Source: Porphyra umbilicalis
Taxonomy: Eukaryota; Rhodophyta; Bangiophyceae; Bangiales; Bangiaceae
Assembly: GCA_002049455.2 (NCBI GenBank)
Contig: KV918777.1
Coordinates: forward strand, 310,001-374,000
Direction: 5' to 3'
DNA length: 64,000 nt
The translations under genes were made by a program, and so were the position numbers. Below, one piece after another: positions 1-10,385 of this stretch; the first letter of the stretch is position 1, and each line of letters begins with the position of its first letter. The notes under the pieces are model-generated. The model made no database searches, was not told the origin of the DNA, and saw only the letters and a list, made by a program, of their open reading frames with translations.

Positions 1-3000
1 TTGGGGTTGCCCGGCGGAACGCGAAAGCGTACGGTGACAAGACTCTTACGTCGTGCCCTTCGGCACTATGAGATCGCAGCCACGTTAGGCCCATGCCTGC
101 GCATAATGCGAAGTTGCCGCCCTGTCTTAGACACGGGCGCCGGGGTGAACATAGTGCGAACTAGTGTTCTCCCTTCGAACTGGATGGCTTACGCCGAAGA
201 GTTGACTACGCTTCCGCGCATCCGAGATGCAAACAACAATCGTCTTGTGACGAAGTATGCCATTCATCTGTGTGTAGACACCGGAGGTGTGCGTCTATTT
301 GACCGATTCCTCGTTGCCGACAACTTGTCAGTCCCGTGCATTCTTGGCACCGAGTTCATTGAACAAAACATCGAGGGCATTCTGCCGCGCTTGCGCAAGA
401 TCGTCTGGCAAGAGCACGTGCGATGCACGGAAGAGCAACCTCGGCCAACGCCGATCTTAGCTTGTCTTAACGACAGCGCGTGGGACCGCCACTGGCAAGA
501 TAAACCCGCTTGGGTTCGAGCCTGCAAACAGGTGCGTGTCAACGGACACAAGGAGGAGTGGATCATGGCCACGTGCGACACGCCTGGTATGGTTACCATC
601 ACACCGAACATTCGGTTGTGCCGACACAAGGCCATGGCCGTCGCCCGCGGCATCGCCATCGTCAAACCGGACGAACCATTCCTGGTCAAGTTATGCAACT
701 TCGGCAAGGACCAAGTCATTGTTCGCAAGAACTCTACCTTAGGGTTTGCGGAACCCTACCAAGGGCCGGTGCTTTCCGCCGTCTTGGATGACAACACCCC
801 AAAGGGTGGAACCGATAACTCATCGGACGACGCGAGTCGTGACCCACTCGAGGACCTCGACCTCAGTGAGGCACCCGAGTACCTGCACAAGCAGATTCGT
901 GACATGCTTAAGACGCATTCGTCTATGTGGGATGGAACCCTTGGCGTCATCCGTGCTACGGAGCACGCCATCGTCACTCCTCCCGACGCTCTGCCCATAC
1001 GGGCCCAACCCTACCGCACCGGGCCGTTCATACGGCAGATCATCGCTGATCAAATCAACAAGATGTTGAAGCTCAACGTCATTGCCCCTAGCCACAGTGC
1101 TTGGGCAAGCCCCGTGGTAATTGTACCCAAGAAGAACGGCAAAGCCCGGTTCTGTGTCGACTATCGTCGGTTAAACAACATCACCAAGAAGGATGCTTAT
1201 CCCTTGCCTCGGATGGAGGACTGCCTCGACTCCTTGGGAGATGCCCAGGTGTTCGCGTCTCTCGACTGCACCGCGGGGTACTGGCAAGTACCCTTAAGCA
1301 AGGACGACCAAGAGAAGACGGCGTTCACGACGCACTGTGGTATATACCACTGGTTATCCATGCCTTTCGGCTTGACGAACGCGCCCGCTACCTTCCAGCG
1401 CGCGTTGGATATTATCCTCTCCGGTTTGAAGTGGCAGATATGCCTCGTCTACTTAGACGATGTCATCATCTTCTCCGCAAACGCGGAACAACACGTCAAA
1501 GACGTTGACACGGTTCTTCACCGTCTCCGCGAAGCCGGGGTCACCCTCAACTTGGAAAAGTGTACGTGGTTCTCCGATGAGGTCGAGTACCTAGGACACA
1601 TTGTCCGCCCCGGGCAACTGCACGTGCACAACAAGAACGTGGATGCTCTGAAGCATGCCAAGTTCCCAACCACAAAGACCCAGCTGAAAAGCTTCTTGGG
1701 CATGTGCAACGTCTATCGACGGTTTGTCAAAGACTTTGCCAAACGAGCAAAGCCCCTGAACGCCCTGACTAGGGCCGAGATCCCACCGGATTGACCACCA
1801 CCGACGGACGTGGCTATCGCCGCCTTCGAGGACCTTCGCAACGCACTGTTGTGCCCACCGGTACTTGCCTTGCCGAAGGCCAATCGGAAGCTCGTCGTTG
1901 ACGTGGACGCCTGCGCCGACCAAGTTGGTTGTACCCTCCTCCAAGAGGAGCCGGGCGAACTGCTTCACCCTGTCGGGTATTGGAGCCGAGGACTCACTGC
2001 TGCAGAGCAGAACTACTCCACCACGGAGCGAGAATGCCTCGGCGTTGTGTGGGCTGTCCTCAAGTTGAGGCACTTCCTCGACGGACAACGCTTCCTCATC
2101 CGAACGGATCACCAAGCACTTAGCTGGATCTACAGCACGACCGACTCAAGCGGACGCTTGATGCGATGGCGACTTCGCCTCTCCGAATACACATTCGATA
2201 TGGTTTATAAACCAGGTGCATCGCACCACTTGCCCGACTTCCTGTCGCGCGCCTCTACGGTGGCGCCGCCAGAAGATATCCATGATGATATACCTTGTCT
2301 GGCATTGGCCGAGACGGCCAACGGCTTAAGAACGGGGAGGTACACGGGTACCGACACACCAGAACCGGTGGAGTTCGACGACGTTGTCGAAGCACAACAA
2401 ACAGACGACTTCTGCGTCGAGATGTCCACTCGCGTGGAGCGCGGCACGGCCAAGGCCTTCTTCCGCGATGAGCATCACGCCCTGTACCGCCGTGCGCCTT
2501 ACGGCAAACAATTGGTTATTCCAAAGTCGCTACGCGAACGCGTGTTGACCCTCGAGCACCACGCAACCGTGGCCGCCCATCCTGGTATGAACCGGATGTA
2601 TTACACCATGCGCAAGGCATACTACTGGCCTTCAATGGTGACGGATATTCATTCGACCATCACCAAGTGCACAACGTGTGCGCAAAACCGCCTCGCCTTG
2701 CGGCGACACACCACGCCCTTGACCCTGTTCCAGGCTACCGAGCCTCTCACGGAGCTATCCGTTGACATCTTTGGGCCCATCCCGGCCTCCAAGAAGGGCA
2801 ACCGCTTCATCTTGGTTATCACCGACCGCTTCGCCAAGCTCACCAAGTGCGTCGCCTTGCGGCGAATCACGGCTATGTCAGTGGCGTCAGCCATCATCGA
2901 CGCGTGGGTGTCAGCCTACGGGCCACCGGACCGAATCCTATCGGACCACGGGCCCCAGTTCATGTCGAACTTCTTCATCGCTGTGATGAAAATGCTTGGC

Positions 3001-4455
3001 ATTGAAACGGTTCGCACCACGGCGTATCATCCCCAAACCAATGGGCAAGTTGAACGGTACAACCGTACCATGGCTACGCAGCTGCGACACTACGTCGCCG
3101 ACGATCCATCACGATGGGATGAGCTACTCCCGGTAATCACCATGGCGTATAATAGCCAACCACATCGGTCGACGGGCATCGCCCCCTTTGAGCTTGTTAT
3201 CCCAAGGCGGATCCCCAACCTCACGGTTCGCAACTTGCCCCCGGGCACTCCGCTTACCAATAAGGGAACGCTCAAGGATGGGTCACCCCTAGCTCGCAAG
3301 CGCGAGTTCATGGCCCGCCTGCGCAAGCAGATCCCCATCGTGGTCGAGGCCTTGCGTAAGACGCAACAACGTTACAAACGTAACTTCGACCATCGGGTCG
3401 CAACCCGCAATGCGGACGTCAAGATCGGCGACTACGTATACACGACCAACCACGACCGGCAAAACAAGCTGCAAAGCAAAGCCATTGGACCCTTCGTGGT
3501 CGTCGACGCGGACGCGGACGCCTCCACGTTTGTCATTGACATTGACGGCGAGGAGAAACGCGTCAGCAGTGACCATGTCACCCCCGCTCCTCGTCCAACG
3601 ACGACGGACAAGGTTCCACACCCCTTGCTAGATGGTCTAGACCAACTCAAGTCAACCCCGGCAACTGCCGATGAGTATGTGATCGACAAACTCCTAGGCT
3701 TACGCCAGACGGGTGACAGCTATAGCGCTAAGGTGCGCTGGTTCGACTACGGGTCGAAAGACGACACCTGGGAACCCCTGGAGAACCTCCCCCGCAACCT
3801 GGTGGTGCGTTTCCTTCGACAGAAGAAGAAGCATGTACCGGGGTACGAGTGGCAAACGCCAACGCGACGAAGTCGCCGACAGGCCGGGCTCACAACCGTG
3901 GCCAACATCGTCATGGACTCCACGTGGATACCCACTATCCAACATGTCCATGTTACCGGTGACGGAGTTATCCATGCCGATGTCTCTTGGACAGAGTCAA
4001 GTACCGACGTTGCAATTAAGGAAGTAATTCCTGTGGCGTGGCTCAAGTCCACTCTGCCGTCCATGACGCGCAACTTTGCGTATGACCCCCAACTTGCCTT
4101 GCGGCATTTCTCTCGGCTGAACCGTGTTTACGGCCCGTACACATATGTGTGGCCGAAATCCGCACAGGCGACACTGATCGGGAGCGATCCCCCCGTACCA
4201 GTGCTCCCCAACGGGTTTCTGGTACCTCCGGTGCAACACTTGGACTCAGTCCTTCGACGCTTGGTAACAACCACAGAAGAAGCAACCGTGGTCATACCAC
4301 AATGGACCAACGCCAGTTGGTACGCTACTGCCATACGTGCATGTTTCGAGTACGAAGTGCTTTTATCAGCAGACTCAAGGGATACAAATCCCACAACATG
4401 GGCCATGATGGCCTGCCACTTCCTTCATCGCTATGACGATAAGCAGAAAAACTGA
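1..4455 (+). mobile_element. Ty3/gypsy LTR retrotransposon with chromodomain, 3' part (pol)
   Basis: Pol region of a Ty3/gypsy element of the chromodomain (chromovirus-like) type. Parts in order: aspartic protease, reverse transcriptase, RNase H, integrase, chromodomain, and a C-terminal extension. The 5' LTR and gag lie beyond the left edge. I could not fix a 3' LTR, so the element's right end is unknown; it may include the antisense gene that follows, to about 7.3 kb. About one break is visible in pol; otherwise the domains look well preserved, which suggests a fairly young insertion. The domain order is seen in the sequence; the age is inference. Confidence 0.93.
1..4455 (+). CDS. Gypsy pol polyprotein (protease, RT, RNase H, integrase, chromodomain), left end cut by window
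   Basis: Reading rightwards: an aspartic protease DTGA motif near 130; reverse transcriptase at about 1000-1570 with the catalytic YLDD near 1450 and the SMPFGLTNAP block near 1360; RNase H at about 1830-2240 (TDHQAL near 2105); an integrase HHCC zinc finger at about 2550-2690; the integrase core at about 2750-3150 (SVDIFGP, LSDHGPQF, the YHPQTNGQVERYN block); and a chromodomain at about 3670-3860 (KVRWFDYGSKDDTWEP). Roughly 200 residues follow the chromodomain, more than such elements usually carry. This tail holds a VPPV...VVIPQW...W pattern. As a fossil element it shows about one break. Confidence 0.92.
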
Positions 4456-4597
4456 GAAGTGGATACGAACATGTCAAACGACAAACAACAACAAGACGAA
4501 GAAACATCAACACCCTAAAAAGGCGTAAGACCCCGACATTGTCAACCCCACCCCCCCACCGGGGTCAACCGAGCAAGTCACTGAGCAGTGAACCTCG

Positions 4598-6556
4598 CTA
4601 CTCCTCGTCGTCGCGACGACGCGAGTCCCGACGGGAATCGCGGCTCGCGCCAACACTGGCCGCCGACTCCTGCGAGACACTACGCGCACGCGTGTTGCGC
4701 GCCGAGTGCGGAACCCCCGTCGACGGGCCTCCGCCCTCGTGGGTCCGACGACCAAGGATGCTCTGCGCGTTGAAGCGCGCCGGCGCGGCCTCCTCCTCTG
4801 GCTGTATAGCCTCGAGGTGCTGGGCGAAGCGCCCGTAGTTGGCTTCGCCGTCAACGGCGCGAGCCACGGCATGTCCAATAATGGACAAAGCCGACTCGAC
4901 ACCCCGTCCGTCCGCGCGCTCAACAGCGGTACGCAAGCCTGCGATCTGCTCGACCCAGGCGCTAGCCACTGCCGACAAGGCTGCCCCGCGGGGCGCGCGA
5001 ACGCGTACATCGCGCGCGCGCGCCGACCCAAACAAGGCAACCGCCGCGGTTGACGACGCGCGGGTCGGCCAAGTGGCATCCACCGACCGTGGCGGAGAGG
5101 GCGAGCGATCGCGCCGCGGTGAACGCGGGCGGTAGCGGCTCTCGCGGGCGTCGCCAACGGCTTGAGCCCAGGTCCGACGACCACGACGCCACACCCCGGG
5201 ATGGTTCGAAGTAATTCGAGCCATCGGGAGTGGCGCGTTCGGGTCCAACGCCCAGTCGAAATCGACACAAGGGTGGCGCAGGCAAAAGCCGTATTCCTTG
5301 GTCGGGTCGACCGTGACCCGCACCTGCCGGGCTTCCCCGGAGTCGCGGTCGCGCCAGACGACGTCCTTAAGGACCTCCCGCCAGGGAATCGCCGTCACGG
5401 CTTGACGCATCTTGCCGTACAAGACGTACTTGGCCTCGCCGTCCGGCGCGTCCTTCAACTTGGACGTATCCAACGCGTCAAAATGACGAAGCGTCTTCGT
5501 GTCCAAGTGGACGAAGAGCTTGTCCTCCTGCAGGGTGTGAACCCACGCAGCAACTAAGTTGCAGTAGTACTCGGAGTACACCTCCTGCCAGGCGGAGCTG
5601 TAAGCGTTGCGCAACGCGTCCGCCATGTAGGACACCACCACGGGGGTCGCCACCCACAACCCCGTGTGGGGCTCCCAATCCGGGATAGGCGGAAGCCAAC
5701 GGGACAAGTCGAACGCCCGTGGCGCACGGAGAAATCCAGCCGCCCACGCGGTAGGCATCAACTCGCGACCGCGAAAGAAGCGCGCGTCAGCAGCCCGACG
5801 GTGGTCGGAGGGGAACATCGGCAGCCGAAAGGGGTTCGGCAACCCGGTGACCCGCGGACTGCGGTCATCGTCGACATTGTCGTTCTCCTCGTGCTTCACC
5901 AGCGCGAGCTGCTCGAGGTACGGCTCCAGACCGGAGTCGTGCCCGAAAGGGACCGAAAGGTCCTCGGCGAGAGCCCGCTTGAGGAAGACGGCCTTCGGCC
6001 AGTTGCGCAACAAGCGACAAAACGAGTTGGCCGCTGCCTCGATCGACTCTGTACCCTTCACAGGGAACATAAGCGCATTGGCGTACACCAAGCGGTGGAA
6101 CGGGTGCAACGGCAGTTGGTACCGCACGACCTCGTTGCAAAACGACATCACCTCGTATACACGACGCTGAGGTCCCTGGTTCCCGAAGTACGGGTCCCCA
6201 TGGACCTCGGCCACGCGGTCGCCCGCGTGGTCCGGCAACCCGGCTTGCGCCATCACGTCGATGAAGTCGGGCAACGCCTCGTAGTGGGCGTACACACGGC
6301 GCGTGTGCGCACGAGCGCGATTGCGTACGCACATCTCGTACAGACGGTTGTCGGTGACCCGCGGGACCCCATCGACCACCTCTACAGGGTTGGCGTGCAT
6401 GTAGTACGAGCCGCGAGGCCGAAACTGGCGCAAGACCTCTGGGTCCGCGGAGCAATCCACTTCCGCATGGCCACCCGCGGCGGCATGCGCCCCGTCGATG
6501 GCCTCACCGCCACCGGCAACGCCGCCGTCCACCGCCATCGCGGCGGAATCCGCCAT
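4598..6556 (-). CDS. Unrecognised 652-aa protein, antisense and convergent to gypsy pol
   Basis: An open frame of 652 residues from the ATG at 6556; the frame stays open upstream to 6946, but only from a GTG through a minisatellite, so I take 6556. I do not recognise the family. The central 400 residues look like a real globular protein: balanced composition, many Trp/Tyr/Phe/His, for example YYMHANPVEVVDG and YCNLVAAWVHTLQEDKLFVH. The C-terminal third is basic and Ser/Arg-rich (RYRPRSPRRDRSPSPPRS), and the extreme end is RDSRRDSRRRDDEE. No signal peptide or membrane segment is evident. Its stop lies 143 bp from the pol stop, tail to tail. Antisense accessory frames between pol and the 3' LTR are known in some plant gypsy elements, so this may be cargo of the retroelement; a neighbouring host gene is the alternative. 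It looks whole. Confidence 0.6.
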   Translation of the reverse strand: MADSAAMAVDGGVAGGGEAIDGAHAAAGGHAEVDCSADPEVLRQFRPRGSYYMHANPVEVVDGVPRVTDNRLYEMCVRNRARAHTRRVYAHYEALPDFIDVMAQAGLPDHAGDRVAEVHGDPYFGNQGPQRRVYEVMSFCNEVVRYQLPLHPFHRLVYANALMFPVKGTESIEAAANSFCRLLRNWPKAVFLKRALAEDLSVPFGHDSGLEPYLEQLALVKHEENDNVDDDRSPRVTGLPNPFRLPMFPSDHRRAADARFFRGRELMPTAWAAGFLRAPRAFDLSRWLPPIPDWEPHTGLWVATPVVVSYMADALRNAYSSAWQEVYSEYYCNLVAAWVHTLQEDKLFVHLDTKTLRHFDALDTSKLKDAPDGEAKYVLYGKMRQAVTAIPWREVLKDVVWRDRDSGEARQVRVTVDPTKEYGFCLRHPCVDFDWALDPNAPLPMARITSNHPGVWRRGRRTWAQAVGDARESRYRPRSPRRDRSPSPPRSVDATWPTRASSTAAVALFGSARARDVRVRAPRGAALSAVASAWVEQIAGLRTAVERADGRGVESALSIIGHAVARAVDGEANYGRFAQHLEAIQPEEEAAPARFNAQSILGRRTHEGGGPSTGVPHSARNTRARSVSQESAASVGASRDSRRDSRRRDDEE

Positions 6557-6593
6557 CGCATTGGTCGTCCGGGGGGTGTTTACCCTGGCCGTC

Positions 6594-6906
6594 GCCGACG
6601 GGCTGGCCGCGCTTGCCGCCCTTGCCGCCGTCGCCGCCGGGCTGGCCGCGCTTGCCGCCCTTGCCGCCACGCTCGCCGCCCTTGCCGCCGTCGCCGCCGG
6701 GCTGGCCGCGCTTGCCGCCCTTGCCGCCACGCTCGCCGCCCTTGCCGCCGTCGCCGCCGGGCTGGCCGCGCTTGCCGCCCTTGCCGCCGCGCTTGCCGCC
6801 CTTGCCGCCGTAGCCGCCGGGCTGGCCGCGCTTGCCGCCCTTGCCGCCGCGCTCGCCGCCCTTGCCGCCGCGCTCGCCGCCCTTGCCGCCGGGCTTGCCG
6901 CCTTGC
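6594..6906. repeat. 60-bp minisatellite (about 5 units)
   Basis: Tandem GC-rich repeat of period 60 bp. The stretches 6661-6720 and 6721-6780 are identical, and their neighbours differ by only a few bases. One minus-strand frame would read as Ala-rich repeats joined to the antisense protein; another reads as collagen-like Gly-Lys/Arg repeats. Both are open simply because the period is divisible by three. I treat it as a repeat upstream of, or within the 5' end of, the antisense gene. Confidence 0.9.
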
Positions 6907-7097
6907 CGCCGTGCGCGCCGCCCCCCCACTCGGCGCAAACCCACACTCACCGGGCCCAACACCTCGCGGTGTGCCGCCTTGCGGCGACGCACCCCTACTC
7001 AACCTTGCCGTTAGGCAGCGACCTGTGCGCAAGCACGAAGACACGGGATGGCCCCGTGCCGGTAACAACGCGTACCCGCACCCCGGCTTCCGCCGTG

Positions 7098-7284
7098 TCG
7101 TCGGGGGAGTCAACACCCCGACGAGGGCGACGCCTGCCGGCACAACGACAACCAGCTGGCGCTACCCCGCGCGCCCGACTCGGTGCTAACCGGCCTGGAG
7201 GTGTGAACCCCACACCCACGCTCGGCACCACGGACCCGCGTCCCGGCTTTCGCCGTGTCGTCGGGGTAGTCAAACCCCCGACGA
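7098..7284. repeat. Two copies of a short hairpin (TCGTCGGGG...CCCCGACGA)
   Basis: Identical 9-bp inverted arms TCGTCGGGG and CCCCGACGA occur at 7098-7124 and again at 7258-7284. Each sits in a roughly 50-bp direct repeat (about 7073-7125 and 7230-7285). They may belong to the untranslated 3' part of the gypsy element. Function is unknown. Confidence 0.7.
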
Positions 7285-7289
7285 AGGAA

Positions 7290-9720
7290 GCGCCACTCGG
7301 CGCCGACGACGGTTGTCCCAACGCGTGTTGCTCGACGCACCCGCGCACCAACGGGTCTTAACCCCGACGCTGGTCGCCTGTCAACCGGCCGTCTGGCCAC
7401 CCCGCCGACGCCGACGCCGACTCCTCTGCGAGGGCGCGTGTGCGCGCAAGCGCCGGTCGGATCCGCAGCGTCAGCTGCCCGCCACCCACGCCCACACGCG
7501 TGTGGCGGGACGGTCGCGACCGACGACGGCGAACCGCCACCTCCCCCCAATCGGGACTGGGCGGCGCGCCCCCCCACGGCTCCCACCGCCTGGGCGGTTG
7601 CGCCCGCGCGGGCCCGTAAGGGGCCGCGATCGCCCAATCGGGTTTCACCATCCTCGGATCTCACCGGGACGGTTCGAATCTCGCGTTGGAGGTATGTAGC
7701 ATATCTCTGCTACCAATTGGCAATTAGCCACGGGTAGCCCCCTTGACTGGCCGAATCCACGGATGTGTGTGACTCGGCTTGTGGCACGCCCTTTGGGGGG
7801 TTACTTCCGCATTGTTTATTTTTTATTGCTTGTTTGCTTGCCTGTCTTATCTGTCTGCCGGCACTCACTACGATCGCTTGATCGGATGGTCGATCGACCA
7901 GTGCCGTTGTTTGTATTAAACCACCATGGGTCCGGGGTCGCCGTCGTGGGCACCACCCGGCTCCCCATCGGATGCCCTTCACCAAAAGGTCTTCTTCCTC
8001 GCCGCGACGGCGATAGAACTCGCTTTATTGCTTGGCTACGGTCGGTCTTAGTACACTGGTAATTGAACTAACGTTATTAATACCACACTCTCACTTCGAC
8101 GCGCGCGCCGCATCCACTCCTTTGGGCCCGCGCTCAGCATCCGCCCCTTCTTTGCCCCCCCCCCTCCCCCCTTCTTTGCGCCCGCGCGCCGCGTCTGCCC
8201 TTTTCTATGCCCCCCTCCCTTCGCCCATCCGCATGCCATGCAAGTCGCGCTGTACTCACGTTCGTTTTTTTCCTTCATGCGTTTCACGTCCTTCCCCGTT
8301 CCCTACTCCGGCTCCTTCCGGAGTGTTCACTCATCTCTTGTACATTTATTGAGGCATCTGCCGGCCTCCGCTGTCGACCTCCCCCTGCGTGTGGCGGCGC
8401 GCCGGGAGCTGTGCTTGTATGCGTTGCTGACCATTGCTTTATACTGAGAACCATGCGATACAGATGAAGATATCAAATGGGGACCAAAAATGGAGACGCT
8501 ACAAGTGGAGAAGAGAAAAGGACACAACGACAACTGGGGAAGAGAAAAGGGACCCAACGCCGTGGTGATCAGAAGAGCAAAGGGACAGGACGACTAGCCG
8601 CCATTACAGTGACGAAGCTCGGAATTCTATGACAGCATCGAAAAGACACGCACCCCCAATACACAACACATATGCTGAATAATATATCCAAGTGCCAATT
8701 GCCCTCCATTTCCCCAGCAACATGACATTTCACACGGGAAAAATGCACACTGAGAACCACTGCAATGCGCAGATTTCCAGCTTGTTGGGGGTGGCGCTCC
8801 GGCCGTGGTGCGGACACTGTCCAGCTCTCTCCCACCTCGGCCGGGGACAGTGCTGTGCCTCACAAGCTGTGAGTGTCTTCCGTATGTCCCACACGAAACA
8901 GCAGAGCACGGCAGGTCTAGAAAATCTGGCCCACCATTGCGTCCGTGGAGGAAGGCCACGGCGCGGCGCATATGGACATTGCACATTTTCCTTAGCGACG
9001 GAGACGTCGGTATCATCCTGAATAGTGCAGAATCTCACCAAGCGCTGGATGCTGCGGAAGTGAGGGGCACACGGCATTATTTTTTGCTTTATTTCTTTCG
9101 ATGTCGACTGGGACAGAGCACCGTTTATAGTAGGTGGAAACAAAGTGCGAACTGGCGATCGCTGAAGTTTTCCGAAACTGTGTGTCTATTTTCTCACGAC
9201 CAGTGGAAGCTTCGCTACCTGGTCCCTGCCCTGGGGGACCTACTTGTCGGCCGGCGTTGTGCGGTGGCACGTGCGTCTCTGTGGGCGCTCTTGGCTTCGT
9301 AGGGAAGCTGTCGGGTTGGCGCGTTCAGCTGTGCGCCCCCCGGCTGTAGGTTCGTACTGTAATTTCTTTTAAAAAAGCGTTCGACGTGTGCAACCGCCGG
9401 TCTGCACGGTGGTCCAAGACTCAATTTCATATGCAAACACTATGGAAGCTGCAGACCAACCACGAGCTCCTAAAACTAGTACAAGCTACCAACTCTGGGG
9501 TTCACCGGATAACGCTGTTGTCAGCCTTTTATCGTTGGTCAGCGCGTTTCTCACGGGGATGCGTTCATGACTTCGTGGAGTGCCATATTGTGGACTGGAG
9601 ACAAGCACTCTTCCGATGGCGCGCGACGGATAGGTCGCTATACTGACGCCCCGCTCGGATACTTCTTACGTGTCAGACGGGTATCTCTGCGCTGTCTGTA
9701 CCCATGGTGTAGCGGTTTTC
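7290..9720. other. No gene recognised
   Basis: About 2.4 kb with no reading frame I can support. It contains pyrimidine-rich, C-run-rich sequence around 8100-8330 and mixed-composition sequence after 8450 whose short frames look random. A 3' LTR for the gypsy element would be expected near the left of this stretch, but I could not define its ends. Confidence 0.5.
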
Positions 9721-10042
9721 TCTCTTAAGTCCGGACAGGAAATCAACAACCCCTGGGGCCCAAAAAGGAGAGGCCCAGAAGGAACCGGCAACGGAAATGT
9801 GCAGTCCACGCCCGTCTCAAAGAGGGGGATAAAGGTATAACGGCAGAGACCCGAAGGAGCAAGAGACCCAAGGCACGGTTGATTTTTCTTCTGGACACGA
9901 GGAGGAGGCCGAGACCTTCCCTTAAGAGCCCCCACGGCGGCCCCTTAGCGGGGCCACCGCGGGCCAACACACGCCAGCACCCCGGCCCCGAGTGGGCAAA
10001 CGAGGCGCCTTCGCTGGGAGGCCGCTACTCGGTCCCGACCCG

Positions 10043-10385
10043 CGGAGATATGTGGAAGCAAAAGACCCTCGGCAGTCCGTGGCTCGGCCACCAATCGGGG
10101 TCGGCCAATGCATGCCACTCAGAAAACGACGAGCAAGTCGATTCAAACGATGCCAAATACAAGCAAAGAAAAATCGAATCCCACAACCGCCAACATCAGC
10201 GGCCAAGATATCCAGGCACACGCCGGCCAATCACAGGGCACCATCCGGGACACGATCCGCCCGCGCCGTGTGGCCAACGTAGGGCCCACGACAGCCGTCC
10301 AGCTCCCGTCGAGCCCGATCCGTAGGGCCACGTCAGCCACCCCAGGTGTTGCCCATCCACCGGTCGGCCCCAACCGGCACACGGC
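10043..10385 (+). repeat. Direct repeat copy 1 (gag-start segment)
   Basis: About 340 bp that match 13062-13405 with roughly 18 differences counted by eye. Both begin at GGAGATATGTGGAAGC and fade after a CGGCCCCA block. Both encode the same Thr/Ser/Pro-rich peptide start (MPNTSKEKSNPTTANISGQD). This is part of the gypsy fossil. Confidence 0.85.

Noticed and set aside
7665-7690. tRNA-like GGTTCGAATC (B-box) sequence
   Set aside because: The flanking bases do not form a T stem and no acceptor or anticodon arm is present.
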